Source of the DNA: Boesenbergia rotunda
Taxonomy: Eukaryota; Streptophyta; Magnoliopsida; Zingiberales; Zingiberaceae
Assembly: GCA_024364735.1 (NCBI GenBank)
Contig: JAGFNQ010008308.1
Coordinates: 1 to 64,000, forward strand
Direction of reading: 5' to 3'
Length of the DNA stretch: 64,000 nucleotides
Positions 11,709 through 23,436 of this stretch are shown here, in pieces; the first letter of the stretch is position 1; each line of letters starts with the position of its first letter. The notes beneath the pieces were generated by a model. The model did not search any database. It was given only the letters and a program-made list of their open reading frames with translations, and was not told the origin of the DNA. A program made the translations under genes and the position numbers.

Positions 11709-13466
11709 TATTCTTAGGCGTCTCGCACAAGCTACTAAGAAACTAATATGCATCCCCCCTAGATTATTCTCAATCATTATAAGAAGCAATTAAAAAGAAA
11801 TTACCTAGGGTTGTCAATTCTCAATAATCTAAGCTCAATAGACTAGTATCTTGTCCTTAAATCAACAACTTAGCATACTTCCTCTTTCATGACTCATTGA
11901 GACGAAATCAACACACAAAACCTACCAAAGGGATTTGTAGTAGCTCTCTTCTTAATTTCTACATTTCAATGGAAATGGAGCTCACTCAAATACAACATGT
12001 TTCTTGAACTACCATAAGCTTGCTTATTATCTACTCTCCACCATCATTCTTTCCTTGAATCCACATCTACAAAGGTTTATTAGAATACATAAAAGAAGTA
12101 TGAAATGAATAGAATGAAAAAGGAGTTCCATGAATTCTGATACCAAAAACTCATGACAAAGAAAATAGAGGAATATGATATGATAAGGAAAGAACTATGT
12201 TAAAGAAATATAGCAATGAAGAAATATGGAAAAATAAGAAAAATAGAAGCTTGGATACTCAAAATTATTTCTAAATACTCTTTGCCCTCTGATATAATTC
12301 TCTTAATGGTTGCTGAGCCAAGGAAAGTGAGTCTGAGCTGAATTGGAGGAGGTTCAACACTGAATTCTGCATTCTGTAATGTGCCAACTCCACTGATCGG
12401 TCTGGTGATCGGATTGGTCCTCCCTGATCAGACTGGTGACCGATCATGGGTTGATCAGTAGCCAAACTCCAGATTCTGCAACTATCTTTTGCCTGATTTT
12501 TTCCTTTCTTCCAATCATCACTACATCTTAACCCATCTAGCTTCTTATTCTCGACTTCACATTTAAAAATCTGTCCATCTTTTTGAACCTTCATGATTCC
12601 CTTTGTCTTTTCTTACTTTTCTTTTCTTTTCTTTTCTCTTTTTTTTTTCTGTTTTCTAATTTTTTTCGAGCTACTTATTGTGTTTCTCTTTTTTTTTCCC
12701 CCGCAGCTTCGCTACATCCCATGACCAAATCCTACTCCCTCATCTCCACTTCAGTCATGTCAACAATTTGAACTTTTGAAAACAATTTCACTTGCCAATT
12801 CCATGTCTAAATGGAACTTTTAGTAGGCTTGAATAGTTTCACTAAAAACTCTACTTTATGAGCTCCCATTCCTTTCAAAATTAGCTTCATAGAGTTGAAA
12901 CACCACACAACATCCATAAATTGGATTGCTCCAAAAGTGAACTCAACTTTTCAATACTCACAACTCATCTTTGATACATCACCTATCAAATTGGCACACT
13001 TCTTTATTTCCTTTTCTTCTTTTTTCTGTTTTCGCATTGTGTTTCTCATGCTCTTCCATTCCTTTAATCCCATCAAAACATTCGGAATCCACAAAAATCT
13101 ACCTTAAAATCAATAAAAATAGATTGCTATCACAACATATGCTTCAAAATACATCACTTCTCATCAAAACCATTTAAAAACATTAGCCACCTCCCCCACA
13201 CTTAAACCTTTGTCTGTCTCGAGAAAAATAGCATCAAGAAAAATCCCAAGTAACCAAGTATATAGAGAAATATGGATATGAGCAGAAAAATAGAGGAAGG
13301 GAAAAGAATAAGGCATGAATCAACAAGATATGTTGCAACAATTATATGAAAAAGTGAAGACAAAGTGATTAACCTTTATAAATGTATTCCAATCATAGAA
13401 ATATGGTTTTGAAAGAACCTAAGCAAGTTCTAGAGTACAATTACATGTGTGCATCTCAACAAGAAG
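11709..13466 (-). other. Element C region between integrase and 3' LTR, part 1
   Basis: About 1.76 kb without a credible gene. It is homologous to 43574-45370 of element D, so it is element sequence, not host DNA. It includes a pyrimidine-rich run at 12600-12710 and a GATCGG hairpin group at 12395-12455 that is also present in D at 44263-44350. Athila elements often have an env-like frame here; none is visible. Part 2 is at 23069-23436. Confidence 0.75.
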
Positions 13467-13471
13467 GCTAG
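13467..13471. repeat. Target site duplication of LTR P, left copy
   Basis: GCTAG precedes TGTTGG; the right copy is 23069-23073. Joining the two sides gives continuous Athila sequence like that of element D near 45358. Confidence 0.88.
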
Positions 13472-14526
13472 TGTTGGAAACCGGATGGCTAGAGAGGGGG
13501 GGTGAATATAGCCAATCACTTTGACCTTTGGCACTTATCAAGATTTCTGCACTCAACCTTATCAGTAGCACAGCGGAAGAAGCAAAGGAAAACAAAGCAG
13601 TGCAAAAAAATTAAAACAGAAACGAAAGCAAACAAACACAACTAGCAAGATCGCTAACTAGGAGGGTTTACAAGGTTCGGGGATAACTTGCCCCTACTCC
13701 TTGGCATGCCCTTAAGGTGGGCGATCCCTTGATCGTCGACAGATCAAGCCCCGGTGTTAACCGGATATAACGCAACCTCCTTCTCGGTGGAGAAACCTCT
13801 CCACAGTGTTTCAAACAAGGATATAGATTTAAGCTTAATGAAACAGAGAGAATACTCTTACTCAGCACTTAGCAAGGACAAGAACACAGCAAGCTTATCC
13901 CGAGCTCCACCCAGCGACGATCTCACGCAAGGACTCCCTCCTTTGTGTCTTCTCACTGTTGGACTCCAAGCTCCTTGTTCCTTCCTCCCAGCACTCACGT
14001 AAGAGTTGGTTGCTCCTCAGATCTCAATGACTTGCTCAAGGAATCAACAGCACAAGCACACAGCAAGTCAAATGTGGAGAACACAAAATCGCAGCAAGAA
14101 CTTCAGCAAGCTCGAACACTTGGAACTCTCGAACTCTGCTTCAACCGAAGTCTTCTTCTCTCTTTTGTTTCTCCACCAAGCATCAGATGACACCATCCCT
14201 GCAGCTCCCAGCTGCTCATCTGCCAACGCCAGCTACCACTGAGCTATCCCTGGACTCTCTGAGCTTCCCTCAGCCAAGCTCCAGTCTCAGCTCCAGTCTG
14301 CAGCTTGGCCGTTGCAACCTGAGATGGAAAAACGGGCAAACCTATTCCAAAGAAAGTTCTCCATTGACTCTCCTTGAGTGTTTGAATTCTCCCCTGTCAC
14401 CTGCATCTTAATCAGACTGTTAGAGCAGCATATCACACAGTAAATCAGGTATCAAATGTAAACAGCAGAGAATCGGATATGGTCAGGCGCGATAAGAGCG
14501 TCTGACAGTGCAATTTGAATTAAAGT

Positions 14527-15190
14527 GATCGGTCACCGGACCGATCAGAGAGCCTCCTGATTGGTCACCAGACCAATCAGGCTGGGTCCCGACCGATCAG
14601 GCTCCTTCCTGATCGATCCCCAACTCTCAATCAGAAATCGCGATTTCTTTGAGATTCTCCTGGACCGATCACCAGACCGATCCCAGGTTGTGGATCGATC
14701 ACCGGACCGATCCACCTCTAATTTAGGCGATTTCTGAGTTTCGCAGTCCAAACCTCCTGATCGGTCACCTGACCGATCAGAGGGTCTCCTGATCGGTCAC
14801 CAGACCGATCAGATCATGACCAGACCGATCAGGCCCCGTCCTGATCGATCTTAGCGAGGAACCCGCCAAGCTGATCGTTCTCTAGAACGATCTGCACAGT
14901 GATCCTGATCGGTCATCAGACCGATCAGGAGCAGTTCAGTAAGGGAACTCATCCTCAGTGTCTGCTCCCTGATCGGTCACCAGACCGATCAGGAGCCAGT
15001 CAGTGGGAGAAACGTATACTCCCTGATCGGTCACCAGATCGATCAGGAGCAGCACAGTAGGTTCCCAACCTCACTGTGTGCTCCCTGATCGGTCACCAGA
15101 CCGATCAGTCATTGCTAGATCGGTCACACGACCGATCCACGAAGGAGCAGCGTGCCAGATTCCCTGATCGATCACCAGACCGATCCAGGG
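14527..15190. repeat. GATCGGTC/GACCGATC hairpin array in LTR P
   Basis: More than a dozen copies of an 8-11 bp arm, a four-base loop (mostly ACCA) and the complementary arm, spaced about 30-60 bp. Clear perfect hairpins lie at 14527-14546, 14557-14580, 14873-14892 and 14904-14929. Two copies have changed arms that still pair: GATTGGTC with GACCAATC (14559-14578) and GATCGTTC with GAACGATC (14873-14892). Confidence 0.85.
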
Positions 15191-15202
15191 ACTCAAACCT
15201 AG

Positions 15203-15207
15203 CCCTC
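15203..15207. repeat. Target site duplication of element K, left copy
   Basis: CCCTC here and CCCTC at 22549-22553, a perfect 5-bp duplication. Confidence 0.92.
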
Positions 15208-16838
15208 TGTAACGCCCAAATTTTCCATTTTTAGTTCTTAAAGTCCTTAGAATTATTTAAAAATGGTTTAGAAATATTCCAGATATTTTTAGAAATTTTT
15301 AGAATATTTTTATAAAATTTTCCGAGTCCGTTTAGTATTTTTAAAAAAGGAAAAACATTAAAGGGCAGCAGGGGGTTCGAACCCGCGACCACCGAGAGAG
15401 CAAGCACGCGCATGACCAGCTGGGCTGGTTCGTTTTGTTGATAGAGAATAAGCGAACCAATAGATAAGTGGTAGTTAGGTCAATCCGCCCCATAAGTATA
15501 AATAGATAGGTTAAGAGAGGAAATTGGATTTTTGGTTTTCTCTCTTCCTCACCCTAGCCGCGCGACACACGCACGAGAATCCTCTTCCCCTCTCTTGTGC
15601 GCACGCCAACACCAAGCCGAGACTTCCTCTCCTCTTCCAAGGGGGCGCCGACCAAGAGGGAACCAAGGAGACGGAGCGTTTCGTCCGTCTCGACGAGAAG
15701 AACACGTAGGCGCGGACGGTTCGTAGAGATTTCAAGCTTCTCCCGAGCCCTAGACGTCAATTTTGGTTGTAAGTTCAAGGAAACTAATGTAAGTACTGCT
15801 CACCTGCAGTAAGAGGCGGTTTTTCCGCGAGAATTTCCTTTAAAAGTTTTTAGAAGAGATATTTCCTTTTTGTTTGAGTTTTTGCATGTAATCTTAGTTC
15901 ATTATATGCTTATATATGTTGATTAATACCCTATGTGAGTTTAGGGTCCAAGAAAAGCTATGAGAAAAGAAAAGAAAAGATAAAGATAAGAAAAGAAAAG
16001 GCCAAGGCCTTAAGAAATCCCCAAAAGTCAAGACTTAGGGATTTTAGCACGCAAGGTGCTCCAGAAAATGCCAAGGCATTTACAGATAAGAAAGAAAAGA
16101 AAGAAAAGCTATTTTATTTTATAAGGCCAATACCCGGCGTCCAAGGGCGTCGTTAAAGAAATCCAGGTGTCCAATTCCAAGGTCTTGGCCCTGGTAGACC
16201 AAGGTCTGCTCTATTAGGATTGGTGGCTCGCTACCCCAACCTTTTAGGGAACGCGCATATGAGATGGTACTTACGTCTTCAGTGGATCCAAGTGATTATT
16301 ATTTTCAAGTATAATGCTTTAGCAAGGTCATAGAACATGTATTTGGTGTTATGAATGTATAGAAGTCAAGATTGGTACAAACTTTAGTGTTAAAGTTCAT
16401 ATATCTTGAATAGTTTATTTTCTTCCGCAAAAGTCCAAATTTCAAGTTTATGGATTCGTTTTGATTGGCTAAACTCATTAGAAAACTGTCATAGAGTGTA
16501 GGAATGGTGTCATGATTCCATATGGCTCGAAATTATAGGTTTGGAGGAGCTGTGAAGTAACTGGCCGAAACCTGAGTTTCGAATTACAGGCCTATCAGTC
16601 GACTGATACCTGCAGTTTGAGTTGGGCGAGGCAAGCTTCAAGTGTACCAATTGCGAGCTTTTGAGATAGTAAGTGTGATATGTTAATATGCATGATTGCT
16701 TAAGTTAGAATATGATTGTTAGATGAATTTAAAAGTTTAAAAAAAAAGGATTTCCGCATTTTTTTTAGTCATGTATCTAAAGTCGAGAAGTAGAGAAAAG
16801 TAACGATCCGTCTAAGGTAGAGAAGGCGGGTCGCTACA
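15208..16838 (+). repeat. Element K 5' LTR
   Basis: TGTAACGCCC ... GGTCGCTACA, 1631 bp. It contains a TATA box (15497-15504), a CT-rich transcribed leader and a 16-bp perfect palindrome TATCAGTCGACTGATA at 16593-16608. The several overlapping open frames (15511-15812, 15935-16156) recur identically in the 3' LTR and are leader sequence, not genes. Confidence 0.93.
15497..15504 (+). promoter_or_regulatory. TATA box of LTR K
   Basis: TATAAATA followed by a CT-rich start region; the same site is at 21206-21213 in the 3' LTR. Confidence 0.65.
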
Positions 16839-16854
16839 GGTGGTATCAGAGCAG
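16839..16854 (+). other. Element K primer-binding site
   Basis: GGTGGTATCAGAGCAG immediately after the LTR matches the 3' end complement of initiator tRNA-Met, the usual minus-strand primer. Confidence 0.88.
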
Positions 16855-17757
16855 TTCCCATTCTCCAGCATCACACACACATCAGCATCAACCTTGCCGT
16901 CTTCAAGTAAGAAAGCTTTAAGTTTCAGTTTTTCTATTGCTCCTTTACTTAACTTCAGTATAGAGAAATGCTTAAGTACTTACTTATATGTGCATAGAAC
17001 AAGGAAGCATGTTTAATACCTTAGTATCACGGAATCATGTTTAATCCCTAGAATGGATATTAGGATACTAAGTAAGAAGACAAGTTTATACCTAGAGATG
17101 TAGTAGTGATTTCTTGTTTCCTTATGCATTATTAGAGGGCAAGAAGAGGCCGAGCCCCTAATGCAAGGAACGGAACTCCAGTTCAAGATAACAATGAGCC
17201 TGGCACAGAACAGCCAAACCTGATGGTAGTCATTGCTCAAATGCAAGCTTAGATTTCAGAATAACAGAAGACCATCGCCACACTGATGGCAAATCAGCAC
17301 CCAGTGCCCCCTACACCACCCACAGCAGGAGTGGAGGACGTCCTTCATGTTGTGATCTTAGTATAGCAAGACCAAGGTCTTGATTTGCCCAAACACAAGG
17401 TTTGGAGGATTTCGGCATGTAAGGTGTCCGATAAAAGTTCTGAGTAAGACCAAGGTCTTACTAAGCCCAAGGACGAACTATAGGACTAAGAAATGAGATG
17501 AGAAACAAGACCAAGGTATTGTTGTATCCTAAAGCAAGTTTGAGAACATTACCGTTAAGTGTTAAGTTATACATTTGAGGACGCCCTAGAAAGGCCCAAA
17601 ACGAGGAGCAAGTTCCTAGAGGGCAAGGGGTAATAGAGTCAGTACCACCACCAAATCTCTTAGAGGTGGTGGCTCGGGAGAGTAAGGCAAGAAGCATACC
17701 TCATTCAGTCGAAGAAACTGAAGCCAGGGAATTTCCCAGGCACAAGTAAACCATGGG
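16855..17757 (+). pseudogene. Element K leader and gag/protease remnant
   Basis: About 0.9 kb where a Tekay element should have gag and protease, normally well over 1.5 kb. 17140-17340 still reads like the start of Tekay Gag (GRAPNARNGTPVQ..., VPPTPPTAGVEDVL). After about 17345 the sequence switches to stop-filled DNA with AAGACCAAGGTCTT repeats and a GCATGTAAGGTG...GATAAAAGTTC phrase that resembles Tekay LTR text (compare 31225-31310). Gag and the protease active site are therefore gone, probably replaced by LTR-like filler. Confidence 0.7.
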
Positions 17758-20700
17758 ATGGATTCCCTCAGTAAGTACAGCGCTTCAGTGGACTGCCGTA
17801 GAAGGAAGGTGGTTTTCAGCCCAGAAGGAGAACCACCATTCGAGTTTCAAGGAGCCCCAAGGAGGAAGACTCAGAAATTTCTCTCAGCCTTGGCAGCCCA
17901 CCAGATGCTAGAGCAAGGGTGTGCTGGTTTTCTTGCACACATAGTGGACCCAGAAGCAAAGAAAGAACTCAAGCAGGAGAATGTACGGGTAGTCTGTGAA
18001 TATCCAGAAGTGTTCCCAGAAGAATTGCCTGGACTACCTCCCAACCGAGAAGTGGAATTCGAGATCGAGCTAGTGCCCGGTACCGGTCCGGTCTCGAAAG
18101 CCCCATATCGTATGTCTCCAGCAGAGTTAAAGGAATTACAAGAGCAACTCCAGGAGCTACTAGACAAGGGCTTCATTCGCCCGAGTCATTCACCCTGGGG
18201 AGCTCCTGTACTTTTCGTCAAGAAGAAGGATGGGTCTATGCGTCTGTGCATAGACTACAGAGCTCTGAACAAGGTGACCATCAAGAACAAGTACCCCCTT
18301 CCTAGAATAGATGATTTATTTGATCAACTCAAAGGGGCTACAGTGTTCTAGAAGATAGATCTACGTTCTGGGTATCATCAGCTGAAGGTTAAAGAAAGTG
18401 ACATTCCCAGGACGGCTTTCAGGACAAGATACGGCCACTATGAATTTGTAGTAATGCCTTTTGGAGTAACCAATGCTCCAGCAGTCTTCATGGAGCTGAT
18501 GAACCACATCTTCAGGGAGTATCTCGATAAATTCGTCATTGTGTTTATTGATGATATTCTCATATACTCACAGACTCCAGAGGACCATGCTACACACTTG
18601 AGGATAGTGCTGCAGATCCTTCAGCAGGAGAAGCTCTATGCAAAATTCTCAAAGTGTGAGTTTTGGCTAGATCAGGTGACCTTCCTAGGTCACATTGTAT
18701 CCAAAGAAGGCATTCAAGTTGATCCAGCCAAGATAGAAGCAGTCAGCAACTGGTGTAGACCCAAGAATGCCAGTGAGATCAGAAGCTTCTTAGGCCTGGC
18801 AGGATATTACAGAAAATTTGTGGAGGACTTTTCCAGGATAGCCTCTCCACTCACAGCTTTGACCAGAAAGAACAAGAAGTTTGAATGGTCAGATAAATGC
18901 GAGCACAGTTTTCTAGAGCTGAAGAAGAGACTGACCAGTACTCCCATCCTGACTGTTCTAGAGAGTGACAAGGCCTTTGACATCTACAGTGATGCATCCA
19001 AGATGGGCCTTGGAGCTGTCCTCATGCAAGATGGTAAAGTAATAGCATATGCCTCCAGACAGCTCAAGGACTACGAGAAGAATTATCCTACGCATGACCT
19101 TGAGCTAGCAGCTGTGGTTTTTGCACTGAAGCTCTGGAGACACTACCTGTATGGAGTGCAGTGCAGAATCTTCACAGACCATCAAAGTTTGAAGTACTTC
19201 TTCACTCAGAAGGACCTGAATATGAGGCAGCGCAGGTGGCTAGAGTTGGTCAAAGATTATGACTGTGAAATCCTCTACCACCCAGGTAAAGCTAATAAAG
19301 TGGCAGATGCACTGAGCAGAAAATCCTGTGCGGCACTGATGTCCTTATCATCACTGTCTCTACCACTTCAGAAAGAAATAAAGAATTTTGGAGTCGAGGT
19401 AATAATTGGGCAACTTTCTGCATTGACTCTAGAGTCAACCCTGCTTAAAGATATACAAGAAAAGCAAGATCAAGACCCAGAGATCCAGAAGATCAAGCAG
19501 GGGATCCAAGAGGCAGAAAATTCAGAGTTTCGAGTGTCAGACAGTGGCATCCTCTATTTTGGAGACCGCCTTTGCGTCCCCAATGTTGAGGAACTAAGAA
19601 AGAATATTCTAGAAGAGGCCCACAGTACCCCATACTCTATGCATCCTGGTTCTACCAAGATGTATCAAGATTTAAAGAAAAGATTCTGGTGGTCTGGACT
19701 CAAGCGAGACGTGGCCAGATATATCAGTATCTGCTTGACCTGCCAGAGAGTCAAAGCAGAGCACCAGAGACCAGGAGGAGTTCTACAGCCACTCCCCATT
19801 CCGGAGTGGAAGTGGGAAGAAATATCCATGGACTTTATCACAGGTCTCCCAAGAACCACCCATGGACACGATGCAATTTGGGTGATAGTGGACAGATTGA
19901 CCAAGTCTGCCCACTTCCTAGCCATCAAGTTATCGCATTCGGTAGAGCAATTAGCACAGTTGTACGTGAAAGAAGTAATCAGGCTTCACGGAGTCCCGAA
20001 GTCGATCGTTTCTGACAGAGATGGGCGGTTCATCTCCCATTTTTGGAGGTGTGTTCAGGACGCCCTAGGCACCAGACTTCAGTTCAGCACAGCTTTCCAT
20101 CCCCAGACAGATGGACAAACAGAGAGAGTAAATCAGATTTTAGAAGACATGCTCAGGGCTTGTGCGTTGGACTTTAAAGGTAGTTGGTGCAAATTTCTGT
20201 GCTTAGCTGAGTTTGCCTACAACAATAGCTATCAGGCCACCATCAGGATGGCACCTTATGAGGCATTATATGGCAGGAAATGTAGATCACTCATATGTTG
20301 GCAAGAAGCTGGTGAGAAGAAAGAGATGGAGTCAGGACTAGACAGCCAGACTGAGCTTATAGATGAGACCACTCAGGCTATCCAGACGATCCGCCAGAGG
20401 ATTGAGACTGCCCAGAGTAGACAGAAAAGTTATGCTGACACACGCCGTAGGCCACTGGAATTCCAAGTTGGAGATTCAGTATTTCTCAAGGTCGCTCCGA
20501 TGAAGGGAGTGATGAGATTTGGCAAAAAGGGCAAGCTGAGTCCTCGCTACATAGGACCCTACAAGATCATAAAGAGAGTTGGGAAGGTAGCCTATGAGCT
20601 GGACTTGCCAGAGGATATGTCAGCTATCCACAGTACCTTTCATGTCTCTATGCTAAAGAAGTGTATTCACGATCCTAGCCAAGTGATTCAGCTTCAGTCA

Positions 20701-20883
20701 GTACAGATCCAAGAAGATCTTAGCTATGAGAGCAGACCGACACAGATAGTGGACAAAGCAGTTAAGAGATTAAGAAATAAAGAGGTGCCACTAGTGAAGG
20801 TCATCTGGCAAAGTCAAAAGCATGAGGAGGCTACTTGGGAACGTGAAGACAGCATGAGAGAAAGATATCCAGAATTATTCTAA
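17758..20883 (+). pseudogene. Element K Pol: RT-RNase H-integrase-chromodomain, one amber codon
   Basis: One frame of about 1040 codons, broken only by TAG at 18349-18351, where relatives have Ser (F-S-K-I-D-L). Domains in order: end of protease/linker (17758-18000), RT with SPWGAPVLF and FIDD (catalytic Asp pair 18550-18555), RNase H (YSDASKMGLGAVL, TDHQSLKYF), integrase zinc finger (H-H-C-C, about 19625-19750), integrase core with Asp in MDFITGLP, Asp in SDRDGRF and Glu in TERVNQIL, and a C-terminal chromodomain-like end (EEATWERED). The chromodomain of this clade is thought to steer insertion to particular chromatin. With the stop and the missing gag, K cannot supply a full set of proteins. 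Confidence 0.95.
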
Positions 20884-20905
20884 GTTCGAGGACGAACTTT
20901 TTATA

Positions 20906-20918
20906 AGGTATGGGGGAT
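20906..20918 (+). other. Element K polypurine tract
   Basis: AAGGTATGGGGGAT lies directly before the 3' LTR; N and H carry the same type of tract. Confidence 0.8.
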
Positions 20919-22548
20919 TGTAACGCCCCAAAATTTCCATTTTTAGTTCTTAAAGTCCTTAGAATTATTTAAAAATGGTTTAGAAATATTCCAGATATTT
21001 TTAGAAATTTTTAGAATATTTTTATAAAATTTTCCGAGTCCGTTTAGTATTTTTAAAAAAGGAAAACATTAAAGGGCAGCAGGGGGTTCGAACCCGCGAC
21101 CACCGGAGAGCAAGCACGCGCATGACCAGCTGGGCTGGTTCGTTTTGTTGATAGAGAATAAGCGAACCAATAGATAAGTGGTAGTTAGGTCAATCCGCCC
21201 ATAAGTATAAATAGATAGGTTAAGAGAGGAAATTGGATTTTTGGTTTTCTCTCTTCCTCACCCTAGCCGCGCGACACACGCACGAGAATCCTCTTCCCCT
21301 CTCTTGTGCGCACGCCAACACCAAGCCGAGACTTCCTCTCCTCTTCCAAGGGGGCGCCGACCAAGAGGGAACCAAGGAGACGGAGCGTTTCGTCCGTCTC
21401 GACGAGAAGAACACGTAGGCGCGGACGGTTCGTAGAGATTTCAAGCTTCTCCCGAGCCCTAGACGTCAATTTTGGTTGTAAGTTCAAGGAAACTAATGTA
21501 AGTACTGCTCACCTGCAGTAAGAGGCGGTTTTTCCGCGAGAATTTCCTTTAAAAGTTTTTAGAAGAGATATTTCCTTTTTGTTTGAGTTTTTGCATGTGA
21601 TCTTAGTTCATTATATGCTTATATATGTTGATTAATACCCTATGTGAGTTTAGGGTCCAAGAAAAGCTATGAGAAAAGAAAAGAAAAGATAAAGATAAGA
21701 AAAGAAAAGGCCAAGGCCTTAAGAAATCCCCAAAAGTCAAGACTTAGGGATTTTAGCACGCAAGGTGCTCCAGAAAATGCCAAGGCATTTACAGATAAGA
21801 AAGAAAAGAAAGAAAAGCTATTTTATTTTATAAGGCCAGTACCCGGCGTCCAAGGGCGTCGTTAAAGAAATCCAGGTGTCCAATTCCAAGGTCTTGGCCC
21901 TGGTAGACCAAGGTCTGCTCTATTAGGATTGGTGGCTCGCTACCCCAACCTTTTAGGGAACGCGCATATGAGATGGTACTTACGTCTTCAGTGGATCCAA
22001 GTGATTATTATTTTCAAGTATAATGCTTTAGCAAGGTCATAGAACATGTATTTGGTGTTATGAATGTATAGAAGTCAAGATTGGTACAAACTTTAGTGTT
22101 AAAGTTCATATATCTTGAATAGTTTATTTTCTTCCGCAAAAGTCCAAATTTCAAGTTTATGGATTCGTTTTGATTGGCTAAACTCATTAGAAAACTGTCA
22201 TAGAGTGTAGGAATGGTGTCATGATTCCATATGGCTCGAAATTATAGGTTTGGAGGAGCTGTGAAGTAACTGGCCGAAACCTGAGTTTCGAATTACAGGC
22301 CTATCAGTCGACTGATACCTGCAGTTTGAGTTGGGCGAGGCAAGCTTCAAGTGTACCAATTGCGAGCTTTTGAGATAGTAAGTGTGATATGTTAATATGC
22401 ATGATTGCTTAAGTTAGAATATGATTGTTAGATGAATTTAAAAGTTTAAAAAAAAAGGATTTCCGCATTTTTTTTTAGTCATGTATCTAAAGTCGAGAAG
22501 TAGAGAAAAGTAACGATCCGTCTAAGGTAGAGAAGGCGGGTCGCTACA
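20919..22548 (+). repeat. Element K 3' LTR
   Basis: 1630 bp, nearly identical to 15208-16838. Seen differences: a few single-base indels in homopolymers and in the GCCC(C)AAA(A)TTT start, and substitutions such as TGTAATC/TGTGATC and CCAATACC/CCAGTACC. Ends CGCTACA, then target duplication CCCTC. Confidence 0.93.
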
Positions 22549-23068
22549 CCCTCCAAGCTAAGTTTTCATCCACCTTAGCCCTCCAAGCTAAGGATTTTTC
22601 ATCTAACTCTCCAAGTTTGGAATTTGCACCTAACCCTCCAAGTTACGACTTTTCACCTAGCCCTCTAAGCTAGGACTTTTCACCCAACCCTTCCGAATTA
22701 GGACTTTTCCAAACCTAGCCCTCCAAGCTAGGACCTGACCCTCCAAGCCAGGACTTTTTCACCTAATTCTCCAAGATGGGAATTTGCACCTAACCCTCCA
22801 AGTTAGGACTTTTCACCTAGCCCTCCAAGCTAGGACTTTTCACCCACCTCTTCCCAATTAGGACTTTTCACACACCTAGCTCTCCAAGCTAGGATTTTCA
22901 ACACCTAACCTCCCAGGTTAGGATTTTCCAACACCTAGCCCTCCAAGCTAGGATTTTCCATGTCATGCCTGATCCCCGATCAGGACTTAATCATCATCAA
23001 TAATCATCCACCTAAACTAAAATCGGTGTCTACACCAAAACAACAATCAGGGCCAGACTGCATCAACA
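22549..23068 (-). repeat. Solo LTR P, right piece with hairpin array
   Basis: Continues LTR P after K and ends TGCATCAACA at 23068, followed by target duplication GCTAG. 22549-22960 is a tandem array of about fifteen units of the form CCTAGC-cctccaa-GCTAGG plus ACTTTTCACC spacers. Arms vary together (CCTAAC/GTTAGG, CTTAGC/GCTAAG) around a nearly constant loop. K inserted inside one of these units. Confidence 0.83.
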
Positions 23069-23436
23069 GCTAGGTCCTCACTAGGTAAAAAGAATTCATC
23101 TTAAGTCATCACTTTAGAGTCCATAACCAAGTAGTACTCAAGCGATCAAGAATTTTCATCCATTGACTCAAATCATAAGTTTTGACAACCAAATTTAATT
23201 TGTTTTCAAAAGACTCTAAAATAATATAGAGAAAACCTTGGGAAATACATTTATTCCTAGTCATGAAAAAATAAAGTGCCAAAAGGGTAAAATGAAGTCT
23301 ACAATCACTTTTTATTCATCGTACACTACCTAAACAATTATTATCAAAAATCCATTGGAAAAGGAAATTAAACTACTTTAAAATAATCAAATGGTATTTA
23401 CAATAAGTAAAACGCAAGGAAAAAGAAAACTCTCCT
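23069..23436 (-). other. Element C region between integrase and 3' LTR, part 2
   Basis: Resumes Athila sequence right of P (CTAGGTCCTCACTAGGTAAAAAGAATTCATC, also at 45362-45390 in D). No gene is visible. It is continuous with 11709-13466 once P is removed. Confidence 0.75.

Larger units (their letters stand above)
13472..15207 (-). repeat. Solo LTR P (SIRE-type), left piece
   Basis: Starts TGTTGGAAACCGG on the + strand. It carries the GAGGGGGG-TGAAT block shared by LTRs F, L and Q, the U5 end typical of SIRE/Maximus copia elements read backwards, so P is minus-oriented. The piece ends at 15207, where Tekay element K is inserted, and resumes at 22549. Complete P is about 2.25 kb with no interior, so it is a solo LTR. 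14527-15190 is a dense hairpin array described separately. Frames at 13668-14411 have no protein-family features. Confidence 0.82.
15208..22548 (+). mobile_element. Element K: Tekay-type Ty3/gypsy chromovirus, nearly complete
   Basis: Perfect target duplication, two LTRs of about 1630 bp with only a few substitutions and small indels between them, an iMet primer site, a polypurine tract and a long pol. K is the youngest Tekay element here and sits at the bottom of the nest (K in P in C in E in J). Gag and protease are largely missing, so it is defective in spite of its youth. The chromodomain-like C-terminus suggests Tekay (del). Confidence 0.93.

Noticed and set aside
15511..16156. Six small frames repeated at 21220-21865
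   Set aside because: They are the two LTRs of element K; identity is due to LTR duplication and not to coding constraint.
17871..18176. Minus-strand frame opposite K pol
   Set aside because: Shadow of the strongly conserved plus-strand RT frame.
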